Numbered from the stretch's first letter, positions 1-8,128 are shown. The stretch is 64,000 bases of DNA from an uncultured Paenibacillus sp. (GCA_937895345.1 CALAWP010000084.1:1-64000); one strand, 5' to 3'. Made by a program: numbers and translations. The notes: a model not told the origin generated them from the sequence alone.

Positions 1-30
1 GGTAATTTCCAATTCGACCGAATTAGGGAC

Positions 31-62
31 TTGACATTATACCGCTGGACTTTGGTTATATT
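31..62 (+). promoter_or_regulatory. Possible sigma-A promoter before the first sigma-factor gene
   Basis: A perfect -35 hexamer TTGACA lies at 31-36 and a -10-like TTATAT at 56-61. The 19-base spacer is longer than ideal, so the call is tentative. It is the only promoter-like signal seen upstream of the gene starting at 156. Confidence 0.3.
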
Positions 63-155
63 CGGTGCCGGCAATCGGCCCTTCACTAAGATGACGGATC
101 GAGTCACGGGTATGTGACACGTCTGAGAAAATTCATTCGGAAGAAGGAATGGCAG

Positions 156-1025
156 ATGAGTACTGCGCAGGAGTGGCTGGCTGAGCAATTCGAGGCGCAT
201 CGCTCTCACCTGCAGGGGGTGGCTTATCGAATGCTCGGATCGTTGTACGAAGCGGAGGATGCGGTGCAAGAATCATGGTTCCGCTTAAGCCGATCGGATA
301 CGAGTAATGTCAAGAACCTGGGAGGGTGGATGACAACGGTTGTATCTCGAATATGCCTGGATATGCTTCGTTCACGAAAAGCGAGAAGAGAGGAAACGAT
401 GGAAGCACATCTGACCGAGATAACCGTTAGCGACGAAGCTCGCGGCAATCCCGAACAGGAAGCGTTAATGGCCGAATCTGTCGGTCTCGCGATGATGGTT
501 GTGCTCGGCAATCTGAATCCGGCGGAACGCGTCACTTTCGTGCTCCATGATATTTTTGCGATGTCTTATTCCGAGATAGCTCTAATCGTTGGGAAATCCG
601 AGACAGCTACTAGACAGCTGGCAAGCCGCGCACGACGTCGTGTACATGGTGGAGGCTCGACTCTGAATCCCAATCTGGCGCGTCAACGAGAGCTCATCGA
701 CGCATTCCTTAATGCGGCTTACGCAGGCGATATCGATGCATTGGTTGCAACCCTCGATCCAGACGTCGTCCTTCGAGATGATCGTCAGGTTGGAGAGGCA
801 CGCGTGACTAGAGGCGCAGCAGCGTTGGCCAATCAAGTATCGGGACGAGCGAAAGCGGCTCAGGTGGTCTTCGTGAATGGCTCCATAGGCGTTATTGCCG
901 CTCCGCGCGGAAAACTGCTCTATGTACTCCAATTTACGATCAGGAACGGGAGGATCTCCGAGGTCGAATTGATTTCCGACTCGGCGCGCATTCGCCAGTT
1001 GGACTTGTCCATCTTCCCTTCATGA
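156..1025 (+). CDS. ECF RNA polymerase sigma factor, SigJ/ECF41 type with SnoaL-like C-terminal domain
   Basis: This is an extracytoplasmic-function sigma factor of about 289 residues. The first 165 residues carry region 2 (YRMLGSLYEAEDAVQESW, a -10 reading helix) and region 4 (FAMSYSEIALIVGKSE). The last 120 residues form a SnoaL-like fold with the LDPDVVLRDD motif typical of ECF41 factors, where this domain tunes sigma activity in place of an anti-sigma factor. The ATG at 156 is chosen over the in-frame one at 114 because AAGGAA at 144-149 sits at the right distance and the upstream residues match no region 2 start. ECF41 genes usually neighbour a carboxymuconolactone decarboxylase-like gene. 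Here one lies 2.2 kb away on the other strand, so the link is only suggestive. Confidence 0.9.
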   Translation: MSTAQEWLAEQFEAHRSHLQGVAYRMLGSLYEAEDAVQESWFRLSRSDTSNVKNLGGWMTTVVSRICLDMLRSRKARREETMEAHLTEITVSDEARGNPEQEALMAESVGLAMMVVLGNLNPAERVTFVLHDIFAMSYSEIALIVGKSETATRQLASRARRRVHGGGSTLNPNLARQRELIDAFLNAAYAGDIDALVATLDPDVVLRDDRQVGEARVTRGAAALANQVSGRAKAAQVVFVNGSIGVIAAPRGKLLYVLQFTIRNGRISEVELISDSARIRQLDLSIFPS

Positions 1026-1089
1026 ACATAAACGATTGACCTGAATTCCTTAGCCTGCAAAGGACAGAAGAGCCACCTTTTAAGTTGGC

Positions 1090-1117
1090 AAGGGCCATCC
1101 CACATAGGATGGCCCTT
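1090..1117. terminator. Perfect 11-bp hairpin after the sigma gene
   Basis: AAGGGCCATCC at 1090-1100 pairs perfectly with 1107-1117 across a 6-base loop. It lies 65 bases after the sigma-factor stop. No clear U-tract follows on either strand, so it may act as a weak terminator or an RNA-stabilising hairpin. Confidence 0.4.
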
Positions 1118-1204
1118 AAAGTTTGCCGTTACAGACAGCGCGGGGAACCGTATCATAAGTGACGGCAAGTTTATCATCTAAACTGTCCTAGCTGTCCAAG
1201 TAAG

Positions 1205-1561
1205 ATGCAACTTAATTGTGCACAAATAGTTGCGATGCGCAATGGCCGGATATTCCAACGAATGCTGTTCATTTCAGGTCAAGTAGGTATCGGTCCGGAT
1301 GGAGTTCCCGGTCAAGATATTCGGCAACAAACGGAGCTGGCGATCAACAATTTGTACAAAGTCCTCGCAGGCGCAGATATGGATGCAAACGACATCGTAA
1401 AATCCACAATCTATTTAACGGACGAAAATCTGCTCGGCGCCTTCATGGAAGCTGGTGCAGGGGTCTTGCCTGCCCCTCCGCCGGCGACGACGTTGCTTAT
1501 TGTCAAAGCACTGGCTTCGCCGGACTTGCTGGTTGAGATCGAAGCGATTGCAGCGAAGTAG
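1205..1561 (+). CDS. RidA/YjgF/YER057c-like protein, non-archetypal
   Basis: The 118-residue product has the Rid fold signatures: LFISGQVGIGPDG near residue 22, TELAINNLYKVLAGA in the middle and LVEIEAIA at the C-terminus. Archetypal RidA hydrolyses enamine/imine intermediates from PLP enzymes and needs a conserved arginine in a PxRS motif near residue 105. Here that stretch reads PPPATTL, so the arginine is missing and deaminase activity is doubtful. The N-terminus is about ten residues short of the usual IGPYSQA region, and no ribosome site precedes the ATG at 1205 or the in-frame ATG at 1235. It may be a divergent Rid paralogue or a 5'-eroded gene. Confidence 0.7.
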   Translation: MQLNCAQIVAMRNGRIFQRMLFISGQVGIGPDGVPGQDIRQQTELAINNLYKVLAGADMDANDIVKSTIYLTDENLLGAFMEAGAGVLPAPPPATTLLIVKALASPDLLVEIEAIAAK

Positions 1562-1595
1562 GCCAGTTTCTCCCCCTTAAGTATAGCAACCACAA

Positions 1596-1618
1596 AGGAG
1601 CTGCCGCGAACAGCTCCT
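1596..1618. terminator. Hairpin between convergent genes
   Basis: AGGAGCTG at 1596-1603 pairs with CAGCTCCT at 1611-1618 across a 7-base loop, between the convergent Rid-like and metallo-hydrolase genes. The tails are only weakly U-rich on either strand. Confidence 0.35.
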
Positions 1619-1643
1619 GTTGCATGAGTCGTCATTATGACCG

Positions 1644-2414
1644 TTATGGGGTAACCGCCAAATGAATAAACTCTCCATCCTTCGGAATGACGACCGATTC
1701 TAACAAATGATGAGTTTCGAGGTATTGCGCTAAGTCTTTTCTTGTTAGCGTACAATGACTAATTGCATCCATATGAACGGCAATAATTTTCGTTGACGGA
1801 GATATTTTCAGAATGGTCATGATATCTTGAGGTGTCATAGTAATGATAGTGCCCAATAACATCTGAGCCCTTGGAGCATTAAGTATGCAAACTTGGGGTG
1901 TATACTGCTTCATTACCTGACTAATATGATCCGTCAAAATGCAATCCCCCACGATGTATAACGAGCCGTCCTCTTGGGTGCTAAGAATATAACCGGATAC
2001 GGGTCCGAGCAGTTTAGCTGCGATTCCTTTGGCATGCTGACCGCTAATTCTTCGAAAATCGATTTCACACCATTGCAAGGTTTCTTCTACAGAATGAACG
2101 TTTTGGAAACCCCAGGATTCTATTTTCTTTTGATCTTCCGGTTGACAAAAAACGGGAATCCTTTTGTTAAGAATCCTTTTTGCCGTTGTATCGAAGTGAT
2201 CGAAATGCAAATGGGTCAAGAGTATCGCATCAATATTGTCGAAGGTATCCAATGTGACAGGTAGAGGTACGATAGGGTTTCTGCGTAACGTCCTGGTAAA
2301 AGGAACGGGAGGAAGTTGCCCCACCTCACTCAGCATAGGGTCAACAAGGATTTTTTTCCCTTTCACGGTTAGAAGGGAGGTGGCATTTCGGATATGTTGA
2401 ATCGTTAAGTTCAT
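1644..2414 (-). CDS. MBL-fold metallo-hydrolase (UlaG/lactonase-like)
   Basis: The 256-residue protein has the metallo-beta-lactamase metal-binding motif HLHFDHFD near residue 68, a second ligand region at SGQHAKG, an aspartate in VGDCIL and a late histidine in IAVHMD. This fits a binuclear Zn/Mn hydrolase of the UlaG-like group; the substrate is unknown. No signal peptide is seen, so it should be cytoplasmic. A good ribosome site (TAGGAG) precedes the ATG at 2414. It is divergent from the TetR gene at 2594 and shares an intergenic region with matching operator-like sequences, so it is probably that repressor's target. Confidence 0.85.
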   Translation of the reverse strand: MNLTIQHIRNATSLLTVKGKKILVDPMLSEVGQLPPVPFTRTLRRNPIVPLPVTLDTFDNIDAILLTHLHFDHFDTTAKRILNKRIPVFCQPEDQKKIESWGFQNVHSVEETLQWCEIDFRRISGQHAKGIAAKLLGPVSGYILSTQEDGSLYIVGDCILTDHISQVMKQYTPQVCILNAPRAQMLLGTIITMTPQDIMTILKISPSTKIIAVHMDAISHCTLTRKDLAQYLETHHLLESVVIPKDGEFIHLAVTP

Positions 2415-2437
2415 AGGTGGTCATCTCCTATTTGACA

Positions 2438-2459
2438 AAAAATACCGACCGGTCTGTTT
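2438..2459. promoter_or_regulatory. TetR-type operator, copy 1
   Basis: The core ACCGACCGGTCTGT at 2444-2457 is a near-perfect palindrome around GACCGGTC, with one mismatched pair. A second related copy in inverted orientation lies at 2554-2572. The pair flanks the divergent promoters of the metallo-hydrolase and the TetR regulator, as expected for autoregulation. Confidence 0.6.
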
Positions 2460-2553
2460 TAACCATAACAAAAAAGAAGCTATTGTGCAATACATGAATT
2501 TTTTCATGGATAAAGTATCCGCGCTTGTTTTGAAAATGACGGTGTGCTATTTT

Positions 2554-2572
2554 AAGACCAATCGGTATTTTT
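2554..2572. promoter_or_regulatory. TetR-type operator, copy 2
   Basis: Read on the minus strand, this copy gives AAAAATACCGATTGGTCTT, matching copy 1 (AAAAATACCGACCGGTCTG) at all but three positions. It ends just before the TetR ribosome site, so binding here would block that gene. Confidence 0.55.
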
Positions 2573-2593
2573 ATGGACAGGAGGTTTGGGTTC

Positions 2594-3190
2594 TTGCGTA
2601 AAGGCCAAAAAACCAAAGAACATATCATACGTGAGTCGGCCGTATTGTTTAATACAAAGGGATATAACGGAGCTTCTCTATCCGATATCATAGAGCGTTG
2701 CGGTATTCGCAAAGGCGGGATTTACAACCATTTTGAAAATAAAGATGAAATCGCTCTTGCAGCCTTTCAGTATTCGTTCTCGCAAATTTTACAAATGCTT
2801 TCTAAAGCGCTGGAGAATGCAACCAACTCGAAAGAGAAACTGCTGGCTATTGGCAATGTTTATATCGATATCATTGAAAACAATTCTTTGGCAGGAGGAT
2901 GTCCTCTGCTAAATACAGCTGTCGAAAGCGATGACAGTCACCCTGAGCTTAAAGAACGGGCTCAACAGGCGATGAAATATCTTATCGATCAGTTAACTAA
3001 GATCATTCTCGAAGGTATGGATCATAAGGAATTTAGAAAAGATATCTCCGTTAACGAAGTGAGCAGCTACATCATTGCTGTCATAGAAGGGGGGGTTATG
3101 CTCAGCAAGTTATTTGAAGATAGCAAGTACATTAGGCATTGCGTAAATAATGTCAATCAATTTATAGATGATCGGCTGCTGATTAAATAA
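2594..3190 (+). CDS. TetR/AcrR family transcriptional regulator
   Basis: A repressor of about 198 residues. The N-terminal helix-turn-helix spans roughly residues 5-50 (KEHIIRESAVLFNTKGYNG, then GIRKGGIYNHFENKDEI). The C-terminal half is the variable ligand-binding and dimer domain. The TTG at 2594 is chosen because a perfect AGGAGG lies at 2579-2584, ten bases upstream. The in-frame ATG at 2573 lies before that ribosome site and overlaps operator copy 2. It probably represses itself and the divergent metallo-hydrolase; the inducer is unknown. Confidence 0.9.
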   Translation: MRKGQKTKEHIIRESAVLFNTKGYNGASLSDIIERCGIRKGGIYNHFENKDEIALAAFQYSFSQILQMLSKALENATNSKEKLLAIGNVYIDIIENNSLAGGCPLLNTAVESDDSHPELKERAQQAMKYLIDQLTKIILEGMDHKEFRKDISVNEVSSYIIAVIEGGVMLSKLFEDSKYIRHCVNNVNQFIDDRLLIK

Positions 3191-3263
3191 AATCGCAACG
3201 GCTACCCGGACGGCAGCCTCGTCCGGATCATCCGATAACGCGAGCTGGGTTCCCGTCATCCAT

Positions 3264-3608
3264 TCACTGCAACTTGTCCGCTAAAGCCTGCTGCACGCGT
3301 GTCACTCCCTGGCTCAAGGCGTGACCTCCGCCAACTGCGGCGACAACCGCAACGGCATCCATGATCTCGCTTGGACTCGCACCTTGGGACAACGCTTCTC
3401 TTACATGATAATACGTACATATTTCGTTGTTGGCGAACAAAGCGATGCCAAGAGCGATCAGCTGTTTATTTTTCGCGCTTACCGCATGTTCTTCGAAACA
3501 CCGGGCGGTAAAGTTATGGTACGACTCAACTACGTTCGGCAGCGTTTCATTCATATGCCCGACGCCAATTCGATAAGCGTCAACCTTATCGTCCATCAGT
3601 TTATTCAT
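3264..3608 (-). CDS. Carboxymuconolactone decarboxylase/AhpD-family protein
   Basis: The 114-residue, all-helical protein shows the CMD/AhpD core NNEICTYYHVREALSQGAS near residues 55-73. In AhpD-like members the motif is E...CxxCxxxH; here the first cysteine is absent and CTYYH remains. It may therefore be a decarboxylase-like or single-cysteine antioxidant protein. A glycine-rich VAAVGGGHAL helix follows, as in the family. It is a single gene, convergent with the TetR gene and divergent from the LytTR gene. Such genes are frequent ECF41 targets, but the nearest ECF41 gene is 2.2 kb away. Confidence 0.85.
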   Translation of the reverse strand: MNKLMDDKVDAYRIGVGHMNETLPNVVESYHNFTARCFEEHAVSAKNKQLIALGIALFANNEICTYYHVREALSQGASPSEIMDAVAVVAAVGGGHALSQGVTRVQQALADKLQ

Positions 3609-3748
3609 TATGTTTGCTCCTCGTATCGTTTTCTTGCGTTATCGTTCCCTGAACTTTCCTGCTGTATTCGTTTCGGCTTAGCCAAAAAGGATCTCCAACA
3701 TTATAATTATTATAGATATCCTATAGCGGTACGGATCAGGAGGACGGC

Positions 3749-4684
3749 ATGCAATTCCAACCCATGTATGAAGACGGGCAATTATTTCTGCCGAAGATCG
3801 AATTAAATATGACCTCGAACCAAACGATTGGCATTATTACGGATTTGAAGAGAAAGCAGCTTTTAATGAATCAATTAGCGGATCGCTCCCAATATTATAT
3901 ATTTCGAGCCGGGCAAAATGAGTATATGCGTTTAACGGTGGAAGAGCTAAACACTTTTCTAGTCCAAGTAACGGAGAGGAACGAGCGTGTCGTTTCGTTA
4001 CTGGATTATTTGGCTTTACAAGAAGAACGGAAGGTAAAAATCAAGGATCTGCCCTCATCGAAAAGGATGTATGTGACCTTGCTGCGCGTCTTTTTTGCGC
4101 ATCAGCCGACCCTTGTACTGGAGGAGCCTTATTTTTACCTGGAAGAACAGGATCGTCGCCAATTCAAACGGATTTTGGATGACCTTTCAAAAGAAAAGCG
4201 GATTTTAATTTTAACTTCGAATTTAGAGGATGCCATGATTTCCTGTGATGAAATCTATCAATTGAACGAGTTCGGACTTCTTCCATTGGATATTCGGGAC
4301 TCCGAAGGGGATAAGCAGGAGGTGCAGGAACAAGATCAGGCCAATATCACCTTGCAGAAAATTTCTACGAAAAGGAAAGACAAAGTAATTTTATTTAATC
4401 CGCCTGAAATCGACTACATCGAAAGTATAAACGGTTCGGTCCTTGTTCATGCGGATGGCGAACATTATGACTGCGCTTTGACGCTAACCGAGCTCGAGCT
4501 GAAATTGTTAAACTTCGGATTTTTCAGGTGTCATCGCTCCTACATCGTTAATCTGCAAAAGGTAAGAGAGATTATTACCTGGACAAAGAATAGCTACAGC
4601 TTGCGATTAAATACGGGCAAAGATGCCGTGGTCCCGTTATCCCGTTCGAAATTGCAAGAATTAAAAGCCCTTCTTCACATTTAA
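3749..4684 (+). CDS. LytTR-domain regulator fused to a degenerate ABC ATPase-like domain
   Basis: The 311-residue protein has two parts. Residues 1 to about 185 resemble an ABC ATPase: a Walker B-like PTLVLEEPY, a D-loop region and LILTSNLEDA. The N-terminal stretch has no GxxGxGKS/T Walker A, so ATP hydrolysis is unlikely. Residues 210-311 form a LytTR DNA-binding domain (IDYIESINGSVLVHADG, FFRCHRSYIVNLQKVREI). ABC-LytTR fusions are known in bacilli next to ABC-2 transporters, and here a permease follows. AGGAGG at 3737-3742 supports the start, with a TATAAT -10 candidate at 3703-3708. It probably controls the permease and SecA-like genes downstream. Confidence 0.85.
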   Translation: MQFQPMYEDGQLFLPKIELNMTSNQTIGIITDLKRKQLLMNQLADRSQYYIFRAGQNEYMRLTVEELNTFLVQVTERNERVVSLLDYLALQEERKVKIKDLPSSKRMYVTLLRVFFAHQPTLVLEEPYFYLEEQDRRQFKRILDDLSKEKRILILTSNLEDAMISCDEIYQLNEFGLLPLDIRDSEGDKQEVQEQDQANITLQKISTKRKDKVILFNPPEIDYIESINGSVLVHADGEHYDCALTLTELELKLLNFGFFRCHRSYIVNLQKVREIITWTKNSYSLRLNTGKDAVVPLSRSKLQELKALLHI

Positions 4685-4822
4685 TGTTCGGGGAAATGCC
4701 GAACCAATCAAGCGTTCCATGGTACCATTCAGGCGATAATCGCTACATTTCGGCGGATTTTGATGGCTGCAAGCAGGCAATCTTTGTATGCTAAAGGCAT
4801 CAACTCCAAGGAAGTGATGTTC

Positions 4823-4903
4823 ATGGATGTAGTCGAGGTCGAACGTGTTCGAAAGAAATTCGGAAATAAGGATGCGTTAGTCGAAGGAAGTGAGTTGCAA
4901 TGA
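4823..4903 (+). pseudogene. 26-codon stub, probable remnant of an ABC transporter ATPase
   Basis: An ATG at 4823 with AGGAAG at 4809-4814 opens a 26-codon frame starting MDVVEVERVRKKFGNKDAL, which matches the first beta strand of an ABC ATPase. It stops at TGA 4901-4903 without reaching a Walker A. The stop overlaps the permease start in an ATGA junction, as intact ATPase-permease pairs do. The simplest reading is an internal deletion that kept the start and the coupled stop. The frame is also open upstream back to the LytTR stop, where RRILMAASRQ resembles a TetR N-terminus, so a TetR remnant is the alternative. Confidence 0.45.
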
Positions 4904-5610
4904 GTATCTCATTAAAACGCGCCCGAGCGATCTTTGTGAAGGATTACAAGGAGTTCTCGCGCAACTATGCGATCTCTATTAGTCTTATTGTTCCGATTCT
5001 CTTCGCGTTTCTATTTCGAAGTGCAGGCCCGTCTTTGCCTGGAGCTATCGGCTTCCTCCTAAATATTTCGCTTGTGCTGCTCACGTGTTTAGTACAAGCC
5101 TGCTTGATTGCGGAAGAAAAGGAGCGCAACACGTTACGATCATTAATGATGACACCAGCCACGACCATGGATGTTTTAATCGGTAAGAGTGCTTTAGTAT
5201 TTGTAGTGTCTGTTGTTGCGCTGACGATTGCTACGTATATATTGGGTTATAAGCCAGCCAGTTTATGGGCGTTTATGGCAGCTGTCATGTTTTCGATCAT
5301 TCTATACACAGCAGTCGGGACGATCTGCGGGTTATTCTCCAAGACGCTGCTTGACGCGTCTTTATCGATCATTCCTGCAGCGATGGTATTTACTGCGCCT
5401 CCAGTTGCAACGTTACTATTCGGTGATTTTCCAATTTTCAAAGTGCTGGATTATACGCCAAGCGTTCAACTTGTCCAGTTGCTAAATTTACCTGACTCAG
5501 GATTTACGACGGGGGACTTATTAAGACCACTCTACATTATTTTGGTATGGACGGTTGTATTGACGATTGTGTCTGTTGTTTTGTATCAACGGCGGTTAAA
5601 GGACGAGTAG
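4900..5610 (+). CDS. ABC-2 type transporter permease
   Basis: The 236-residue membrane protein has about six hydrophobic segments (first near 26-44, last near 208-228). It carries the ABC-2 core feature EEKERNTLRSLMMTPAT, the cytoplasmic loop that precedes the third segment in drug and lantibiotic exporters. It should form an export channel powered by a separate ATPase. No intact ATPase gene sits beside it, only the stub at 4823-4903, so it is either orphaned or served in trans. The ATG overlaps the stub stop (ATGA), which implies translational coupling. The SecA-like gene follows after 10 bases. Confidence 0.85.
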   Translation: MSISLKRARAIFVKDYKEFSRNYAISISLIVPILFAFLFRSAGPSLPGAIGFLLNISLVLLTCLVQACLIAEEKERNTLRSLMMTPATTMDVLIGKSALVFVVSVVALTIATYILGYKPASLWAFMAAVMFSIILYTAVGTICGLFSKTLLDASLSIIPAAMVFTAPPVATLLFGDFPIFKVLDYTPSVQLVQLLNLPDSGFTTGDLLRPLYIILVWTVVLTIVSVVLYQRRLKDE

Positions 5611-5620
5611 GGAGGATCAG

Positions 5621-7909
5621 ATGCCGATGAATGCAGCCCTCAGATGGATGCGAGAATTCAAAGACCGGGATACCCGGCGTAAGCTGCAAGGCTATCGGGA
5701 CAAAGTGGAGCTCATTCGACAACGGAATTTGGAAGCATGGGACGATAAACGGCTGCAAGCGGAATCTCTCCGGCTGAAAAAGGAAGCAAAGTCGGGTGCG
5801 CCTTTGGACAAGCTGCTTGTTGAAGCCTATGCGCTAGTTTGCGAGGCAGCGAAGAGAACGCTCGGCTTACAGCCTTACGATGTCCAGATCATGGCAGCCA
5901 TCGCTCTGCACGAGGGATTGTTGATCGAGCAGCATACCGGCGAAGGAAAGACGCTCTCTGCCGTTATGCCCGCATATCTGCATGCGCTGACCGGCAAAGG
6001 CGTTCATGTGTTGACCTTTAACGATTATTTGGCCCATCGGGATGCGGAGTGGATGGGTCCGATCTATCGCTTCCTTGGGTTAACGGTGCAATCGGTTCAA
6101 GCGGGCATGAGCTTGTCCGGGAAACGGGAAGCGTACGCCGCGGATATCACCTATGTTACGGCCAAAGAAGCGGGATTCGATTATTTGCGCGACACGATTG
6201 CTCTGGACAAAGCCGATACCGTGCATCGACCTTTCCATTACGTCATCGTCGACGAAGCGGATTCGCTGCTTCTCGACGAAGCGCGGGTGCCGCTGGTCAT
6301 CGCCGGCGAGCCGGGCTCTTCCGGTGACGACGGCATGCGTTTGGCAGAAGTAGTCAGGCAGCTCGAGCAAGAGGAGCATTACGACTTCGATGCGTTCAAG
6401 CGGAACGTTTATTTGAATGAAGCGGGCGCAGCGAAAGCGGAATCGCTTCTGGGATGCGGCAATTTGTACGAAAGCCATAACAGTCATTGGCTAATGGCGT
6501 TAAATTGCGCGCTGCATGCGGAATTGTTGTTGAACAAAGACGTCGATTACATCGTTCGGGACGGCAAAATCGAGCTGATCGACGAATACACCGGCCGCGT
6601 GGCGGAAAACCGGCATTTGCCGGACGGGCTGCAGGCCGCGCTTGCGGCCAAGGAAGGGCTGCCGTTCAAGGCCGGCGGCAAGGTTCTCGGCACGATCACC
6701 CTTCAACACTTCTTAAGTCTGTATCCGACAATTTGCGGAATGACGGCTACCGCCTGCGCTTCCGCAATGGAATTCGAAGCAATTTATAATCTGCAGGTCG
6801 TGCCCATTCCGCCAAACAGGCCCAATATACGAATCGACCTTCCGCACCGGATATATACCCATAAAGAAGCCAAGTTTAAGGCGCTTGTACAAGAAATCTC
6901 GTCCGTCCATGCAACGGGACGTCCGATTCTCATCGGTACGTCAAGCGTCGGGGAGTCCGACGCGCTGGCGGAAGCGCTGGCGGCTGCCGGCATCCCTTGC
7001 CATGTGCTCAATGCAAAAAACGATGCCAAAGAAGCCGAGATCATCGCCAAAGCGGGAGAAATCGGCGCTGTGACGGTGTCTACGAACATGGCGGGACGCG
7101 GCGTCGACATTCGGCTCGGCGGGGGAGACCCTGCGCAGGCAGAAGCTGTCGCCAGGCTGGGCGGGTTGTACGTGATAGGTACGCAGGTGCACCAAAGCGT
7201 GCGGATCGACGACCAGCTGCGCGGGCGTTCCGGCCGCCAGGGCGACCCGGGAGCGTCCGTCTTTTTCGTCAGCCTGGAGGACGATTTGATGCTCAGGTTC
7301 GGCATCGATCAAGCGATACGCGATCTCAGGCAGGACGAGGCACTCGATGAATCGGTGCTACGCAGCAAAATTTCGCATATTCAGCGCGTTATTATGGGGC
7401 AAAACTTCCACATCCGCCAGGAGCTGAACGGTTATTCGGATATGTTGGAGGAGCAGAGACGTCTCCTGTACGAGGAGAAGCTCCGAATATTGAAAGGCGA
7501 GACGCCGCTGAGCCCTTCGGAGCAGCGGGTTCGGCTTTATTTGATCGACAAGTTCTGGGCCGACCATCTGGCGTACGCTTCTTATATTCGCGAAGGCATC
7601 CATTTGACTAGCCTTACGAACCGCAATCCAATCGACGAATTTCATACGCAAATCATCGAAGCGTACGAGCAAATTCCGGATCAAGTCCGTCAAGAGTCGG
7701 CGAAAATGCTCCAAAAGCTCGGAGGGTCAAACGACCCGGCGAAGTGGGAAGAGCTGGGACTGAAAAGTCCGACGTCCACGTGGACGTATATGATCAGTGA
7801 CCAATATTCGCAGTACTTGCAAAATCCCGGCTCATGGACCCCTGGGACAATAATCGCTTATTGGCTTCGCAAGATGGCGAGGCCGGTATTCGGGTGGTCC
7901 AAATTTTAA
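5621..7909 (+). CDS. SecA-type preprotein translocase ATPase (SecA2-like paralogue)
   Basis: The 762-residue protein is a complete SecA motor. Nucleotide-binding domain 1 has Walker A HTGEGKT near residue 107 and the DEAD-like VDEADSLLLDEARVPLVIAG near 210. Preprotein cross-linking elements follow, including YIVRDGKIELIDEYTGRV. Domain 2 has STNMAGRGVDIRLGGG and DDQLRGRSGRQGDPG near 490-535, then helical scaffold and wing domains. It is 70-80 residues shorter than a typical housekeeping SecA and lacks the C-terminal zinc-binding tail, which points to a second SecA. No SecY2 or accessory Sec genes lie nearby. GGAGG at 5611-5615 supports the start. The short gap suggests co-transcription with the ABC-2 permease. 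Confidence 0.88.
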   Translation: MPMNAALRWMREFKDRDTRRKLQGYRDKVELIRQRNLEAWDDKRLQAESLRLKKEAKSGAPLDKLLVEAYALVCEAAKRTLGLQPYDVQIMAAIALHEGLLIEQHTGEGKTLSAVMPAYLHALTGKGVHVLTFNDYLAHRDAEWMGPIYRFLGLTVQSVQAGMSLSGKREAYAADITYVTAKEAGFDYLRDTIALDKADTVHRPFHYVIVDEADSLLLDEARVPLVIAGEPGSSGDDGMRLAEVVRQLEQEEHYDFDAFKRNVYLNEAGAAKAESLLGCGNLYESHNSHWLMALNCALHAELLLNKDVDYIVRDGKIELIDEYTGRVAENRHLPDGLQAALAAKEGLPFKAGGKVLGTITLQHFLSLYPTICGMTATACASAMEFEAIYNLQVVPIPPNRPNIRIDLPHRIYTHKEAKFKALVQEISSVHATGRPILIGTSSVGESDALAEALAAAGIPCHVLNAKNDAKEAEIIAKAGEIGAVTVSTNMAGRGVDIRLGGGDPAQAEAVARLGGLYVIGTQVHQSVRIDDQLRGRSGRQGDPGASVFFVSLEDDLMLRFGIDQAIRDLRQDEALDESVLRSKISHIQRVIMGQNFHIRQELNGYSDMLEEQRRLLYEEKLRILKGETPLSPSEQRVRLYLIDKFWADHLAYASYIREGIHLTSLTNRNPIDEFHTQIIEAYEQIPDQVRQESAKMLQKLGGSNDPAKWEELGLKSPTSTWTYMISDQYSQYLQNPGSWTPGTIIAYWLRKMARPVFGWSKF

Positions 7910-8128
7910 GCGGGACGAATACGAGCGAACGCTGCACAAGCGAACGCTCAATTTTTTATTCGTCTATCGGACGGTTGCTTTCTCGTCGAAATGACGGGAG
8001 GGGACGTTGCTTGGATTCCGGATTTTAGAAATATTTTCGAATTGCTTTCGAGGGGCTTTAGACTCCTCCTTTAGAATAAAGTTGTAGGCAAGAGAGAGGC
8101 CATACAATCTTAAAGGAGCGAGTGAGAA

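Noticed and set aside
3206..3226. Hairpin CCGGACG/CGTCCGG between the TetR and CMD genes
   Set aside because: It is only seven pairs with no U-tract on either strand, too weak to call a terminator.
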